Shown: one piece after another, positions 12,200 to 13,868 of the stretch
Layout: every line of letters starts with the position of its first letter
How positions within the stretch are numbered: position 1 is the stretch's first letter
Source of the DNA: Candidatus Bathyarchaeota archaeon
GTDB lineage: Archaea; Thermoproteota; Bathyarchaeia; Bathyarchaeales; DTEX01
Length of the DNA: 13,868 nucleotides
Direction of reading: 5' to 3'
Assembly (NCBI GenBank): GCA_021162225.1
Contig: JAGGZB010000112.1
Coordinates: 1 to 13,868, forward strand
Translations under genes and position numbers: made by a program
The notes under the pieces: model-generated
Told to the model about the DNA's origin: nothing
What the model saw: only the letters and a program-made list of their open reading frames with translations
Databases searched by the model: none

Positions 12200-13037
12200 G
12201 ATTCTGGCTTTAGCTCTTTTAGCGGCTGTTCTAAGCGGAAATCTCTGCGGAGCAGTCGGCTTCTACGTACAACGCCTTAAAATCACAACTTTAAGTTTTA
12301 GCGTTGCACATGCAGCCTTAGCCGGCGCTTCGTTAGGCTTAATTCTAAACTTCGACCCAGTCTACTCAGCGATGGTCTTCGCCATATCCTCCGCCTTGAT
12401 TCTAGGATTTATCTTCACTAAGATAAAGTATGGTAGAGAGCTGGTGAGCATGGCTATCTTTTCAGCCTCATCGGCCATAGCCCTTTTCGCCATATACATG
12501 TCAAATGTTAGAGTCTTAGCTACGGCGTCGATAGCAGTAGTGCTCTGGGGAAGTCTTCTGGCAGTAACGGTTCAGAAATTAATCATACTTGTGCTGGTCC
12601 TGATTCTATTTGCACTGTACATCCTAGCTTATCGAATGCACATAGACTCTATGCTTTATGATGTGAAAATGGCTGAAGCCGAGGGGCTTAACGTTCAAGC
12701 ACATATGCTGGCTATGCTCTTCTTCGCCGGAGTGATAATCTCGCTTTCATTAAGGCTTACCGGAGGCTTTTTAGTATTCGCTCTCCTATACAATCCCGTG
12801 GCCGCAGCGCTCCAGCTAACGAGGAAAGCCTACATGCAGCTCTTCCTCTCATCTACGTTGGGGGCAGTCTCGGCCTCAACAGGACTTGTCGTAAGCTATG
12901 CTTTAGACTGGCCCGTGGGAGCAACTATAGCGATAGTTTCATCCACAATCCTTCTACTAGCATACCTATTCAAGACAGCCACAGAGATGGCGAGAAAGAG
13001 AAAACTTAGAAATGTTGGTGGGCCCGGGGCGATTTGA
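12192..13037 (+). CDS. Metal-type ABC transporter permease, ABC-3 family (ZnuB-like)
   Basis: A 281-residue integral membrane protein with about eight to nine hydrophobic helices, starting MLEILALALLAAVLSGN. The cytoplasmic coupling segment DVKMAEAEGLNVQAH (about residues 157-171) is the ABC-3 counterpart of the EAA loop. Later helices include TGGFLVFALLYNPVAAALQL, and the C-terminus is basic. It forms the channel for the importer whose ATPase and binding protein are encoded upstream. ATG 12192 lies within the last codons of the ATPase gene, 8 nt overlap, with AGGTGA at 12181-12185 as ribosome site, so translation is coupled. A GTG at 12183 overlaps that site and is less likely. The last codons (GGPGAI and stop) are shared with the 3' end of a tRNA on the opposite strand. 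Confidence 0.9.
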   Translation: MLEILALALLAAVLSGNLCGAVGFYVQRLKITTLSFSVAHAALAGASLGLILNFDPVYSAMVFAISSALILGFIFTKIKYGRELVSMAIFSASSAIALFAIYMSNVRVLATASIAVVLWGSLLAVTVQKLIILVLVLILFALYILAYRMHIDSMLYDVKMAEAEGLNVQAHMLAMLFFAGVIISLSLRLTGGFLVFALLYNPVAAALQLTRKAYMQLFLSSTLGAVSASTGLVVSYALDWPVGATIAIVSSTILLLAYLFKTATEMARKRKLRNVGGPGAI

Positions 13038-13093
13038 ACGCCCGACCAACAGGTTATGAGCCTGTCGCTCTAACCAGGCTGAGCTACGGGCCC
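13016..13093 (-). tRNA. tRNA with anticodon CAT (Met or Ile2)
   Basis: A complete intronless cloverleaf on the minus strand: acceptor GGGCCCG / CGGGCCC, D stem GCTC/GAGC, anticodon stem ACAGG/CCTGT with loop CTCATAA, T arm GGGCG-TTCAAAT-CGCCC, discriminator A and an encoded CCA (13016-13018). The anticodon CAT fits elongator Met or the Ile2 tRNA whose C34 is modified to agmatidine in archaea; the sequence alone did not let me decide. The absence of an A1-U72-like start argues against the initiator. The last 22 nt overlap the permease gene in antisense. A TATA-like run lies at 13107-13120. Confidence 0.93.
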
Positions 13094-13106
13094 ATTATCT
13101 TTTCCA

Positions 13107-13120
13107 AAAATATATTTTTC
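13107..13120 (-). promoter_or_regulatory. TATA-rich promoter of the CAT tRNA
   Basis: GAAAAATATATTTT on the minus strand lies 14-27 nt upstream of the tRNA 5' end, so transcription probably begins at or within a few nucleotides of the mature 5' end. The stretch 13121-13280 between the two divergent tRNA genes is AT-rich with no gene visible. Confidence 0.45.
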
Positions 13121-13281
13121 GAACATTATTACTTAAGGATTTTCCTCATAAAATAATTTAAACGATTTGATAAACAAGACTCATTATCTTGAAGCCTTTA
13201 TGACAAGATCTTGAATGGTCCTATCCAGTATTCTTTTGTGGCAGGAAAATGCCAAAGAAATAACATTTTGTCATCTTAAAA

Positions 13282-13289
13282 TTTAAATA
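13282..13289 (+). promoter_or_regulatory. TATA box of tRNA-Asn
   Basis: TTTAAATA, centred at about 13285, predicts transcription start near 13311. That is close to the first GCCGCCG copy (13316-13322) and about 29 nt before the mature 5' end that I infer at 13340. Confidence 0.5.
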
Positions 13290-13315
13290 CATGGGAAGAA
13301 CTCAGAATAAACGGT

Positions 13316-13346
13316 GCCGCCGAAGGTTTCGCTGACTGAGCCGCCG
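13316..13346 (+). repeat. Duplicated acceptor 5' strand GCCGCCG
   Basis: GCCGCCG occurs at 13316-13322 and again at 13340-13346, 24 bp apart. Only the second is followed by the T needed at position 8. The first lies in the predicted leader close to the transcription start and could pair with the same 3' acceptor strand. Confidence 0.6.
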
Positions 13347-13347
13347 T

Positions 13348-13366
13348 TCACGTATAAGTGGACGAG
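13348..13366 (+). other. tRNA-Asn intron 1, between positions 8 and 9
   Basis: A 19-nt intron. The predicted splice motif has outer helix GAGC (13338-13341) with GCTC (13368-13371), and a central helix CGCC (13342-13345) with GACG (13361-13364) carrying one C-A mismatch. The bulges are GT|T and AG|A, and the intron hairpin CAC/GTG closes on a GTATAA loop. A competing continuous helix CGTTCAC/GTGGACG exists. Removal restores U8 and purine 9. Confidence 0.65.
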
Positions 13367-13389
13367 AGCTCAGCTCGGTAGAGCAGCGG

Positions 13390-13418
13390 ACAATGAGGCT
13401 ACGGCCTCATTGGCTGAA
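13390..13418 (+). other. tRNA-Asn intron 2, between positions 30 and 31
   Basis: A 29-nt intron with a textbook bulge-helix-bulge: a 9-bp intron hairpin (CAATGAGGC with GCCTCATTG), a 3-nt bulge GG|A on the 5' side, a 4-bp central helix CAGC/GCTG, and a 3-nt bulge AA|G on the 3' side. Cutting after the second bulge nucleotide on each side joins G30 to G31 and restores the anticodon stem with loop CTGTTAA. The position, inside the anticodon stem rather than at 37/38, is non-canonical. Confidence 0.8.
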
Positions 13419-13511
13419 GCTGTTAACCCGAAGGTCGACGGTTCGAGTCCGTCCGGCGGCGCCACAACCCTAACCCATAACCTAAAAAAGGACTTCTTAG
13501 GATGGATATAG

Positions 13512-13527
13512 AAAAAGTTATATTTTT
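13512..13527 (+). promoter_or_regulatory. acs: BRE/TATA promoter of acetyl-CoA synthetase
   Basis: AAAAAGTTATATTTTT, with its TATA centre near 13521, predicts transcription start near 13547, giving a leader of about 23 nt with GGAGTGA (13556-13562) as ribosome site 7 nt before the ATG. Confidence 0.55.
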
Positions 13528-13569
13528 AGCGACATTATCAACCAAAAAGGAATTCGGAGTGATTTGGAA

Positions 13570-13868
13570 ATGAAGCAGAAGCCAACAAAATGGGTTGTCG
13601 AGGATCCTAAGAAGAAAAATGTCTTCTGGCCTTCTGAAGAGATGAAGAAGAGAGCTTGGGTGAGTGACGAATCCATATATGAAGAGGCAAAGAAAGATCC
13701 AGTTGCTTGGTGGGCGAAACTGGCAAAGGAAGGAATAACCTGGTTTAAGGAATGGACTGAAACCTATAGGTGGGAGCCGCCATATTATAAGTGGTTTATC
13801 GGCGGGAAACTAAACATATCATATAACGCCCTTGACAGACACATAAATACTGCCAAGAGATACAAGGC
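13570..13868 (+). CDS. acs: Acetyl-CoA synthetase, AMP-forming, N-terminal part
   Basis: The first 99 codons of an AMP-forming acyl-CoA synthetase, cut by the window end. Starting from ATG 13570 the protein reads MKQKPTKWVVEDPKKKNVFW, then YEEAKKDPVAWWAKLA, WFKEWTETYRWEPPYYKWFI, and GGKLNISYNALDRHINTAKR. The last is the hallmark N-terminal signature of acetyl-CoA synthetase (W-F-x-G-x-x-N-x-x-Y-N-x-x-D-R-H). The enzyme activates acetate with ATP and CoA through acetyl-AMP. The adenylation core is outside the window, so propionyl or another short acyl specificity cannot be excluded. The ribosome site GGAGTGA and its own TATA box support the start. Confidence 0.9.
   Translation, partial: MKQKPTKWVVEDPKKKNVFWPSEEMKKRAWVSDESIYEEAKKDPVAWWAKLAKEGITWFKEWTETYRWEPPYYKWFIGGKLNISYNALDRHINTAKRYK

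Larger units (their letters stand above)
13340..13464 (+). tRNA. tRNA-Asn(GTT), split by two introns
   Basis: The exons are 13340-13347, 13367-13389 and 13419-13464. Joined, they give a perfect acceptor stem GCCGCCG/CGGCGGC, T8 and A9, D stem GCTC/GAGC, and anticodon loop CTGTTAA (anticodon GTT) on a stem with four G-C pairs. The variable loop is AGGTC, the T arm GACGG-TTCGAGT-CCGTC, the discriminator G, and CCA is encoded: 74 nt plus CCA. Without removing the introns neither U8 nor the anticodon stem can form. Discriminator G and anticodon GTT agree with Asn. The exon borders were placed by requiring a normal cloverleaf and by bulge-helix-bulge geometry; the first intron is less certain than the second. 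Confidence 0.85.

Noticed and set aside
13316..13367. A single 43-nt intron joining the first GCCGCCG directly to the D arm
   Set aside because: It would leave G at position 8 instead of the near-universal U. The second copy followed by T8 with a 19-nt intron fits better.
13314..13511. A 65-codon open frame across the tRNA-Asn locus
   Set aside because: It reads straight through the tRNA exons and introns; the RNA structure explains the sequence and there is no ribosome site.
1..13868. CRISPR arrays, insertion sequences or prophage genes
   Set aside because: No regularly spaced repeats, transposase-like or integrase-like frames were seen on either strand.

Overview
This 13.9 kb window looks like chromosomal DNA from an archaeon, most likely a thermophilic member of the TACK / Bathyarchaeia-like lineages (the rank is an inference). 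The evidence is: TATA-box promoters about 25 bp upstream of leaderless or short-leader genes, strong GGAGG/GGTGA ribosome sites inside operons, A/G-ending Arg codons and ATA Ile codons, an AbrB-PhoU fusion, and a tRNA-Asn interrupted by introns with bulge-helix-bulge splice sites. Nothing in the window looks like a phage, transposon or CRISPR array.

Layout, left to right. (1) 15-1037 (+): an AbrB-PhoU type phosphate regulator-like protein. (2) 1038-1630: a gap of about 590 bp with a weak ORF and a hairpin. (3) 1631-2023 (+): an Lrp/AsnC regulator, converging by 4 bp with an aromatic amino acid pair on the minus strand, chorismate mutase aroQ (2893-3201) and prephenate dehydrogenase tyrA (2020-2892). 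These abut without a gap and make consecutive steps toward tyrosine. (4) 3269-3928 (-): a HAD phosphatase. 3993-5225 (-): a Gfo/Idh/MocA sugar-type oxidoreductase with its own promoter. (5) 5377-8849 (-): a two-gene operon with a membrane protein carrying a large outside domain, then a 904-residue protein with two AAA+ modules and a C-terminal Lon (S16) protease domain. This is the most unusual system in the window. (6) 9062-9841 (+): an M55 D-aminopeptidase, converging with a small two-helix membrane protein (9929-10195, -).

(7) 10427-13037 (+): a three-gene metal-type ABC importer in the order binding protein, ATPase, permease. The control region holds a direct repeat with a 21 bp period and an inverted repeat that covers the ribosome site and start codon of the first gene. 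By eye the binding protein has lost most of the usual metal ligands and carries a C-terminal membrane anchor. (8) 13016-13093 (-): a tRNA with anticodon CAT whose 3' end is encoded antisense to the last codons of the permease. (9) 13340-13464 (+): tRNA-Asn(GTT), which I resolve as three exons separated by introns of 19 and 29 nt, preceded by a second copy of its acceptor 5' strand. (10) 13570 to the window end (+): the start of AMP-forming acetyl-CoA synthetase.

The window is mostly housekeeping and accessory metabolism. The pieces deserving attention are the tandem-AAA Lon protease with its membrane partner, the multi-intron tRNA-Asn, and the control region and unusual binding protein of the ABC importer. 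Motif and alignment statements were made by eye and no database was searched.
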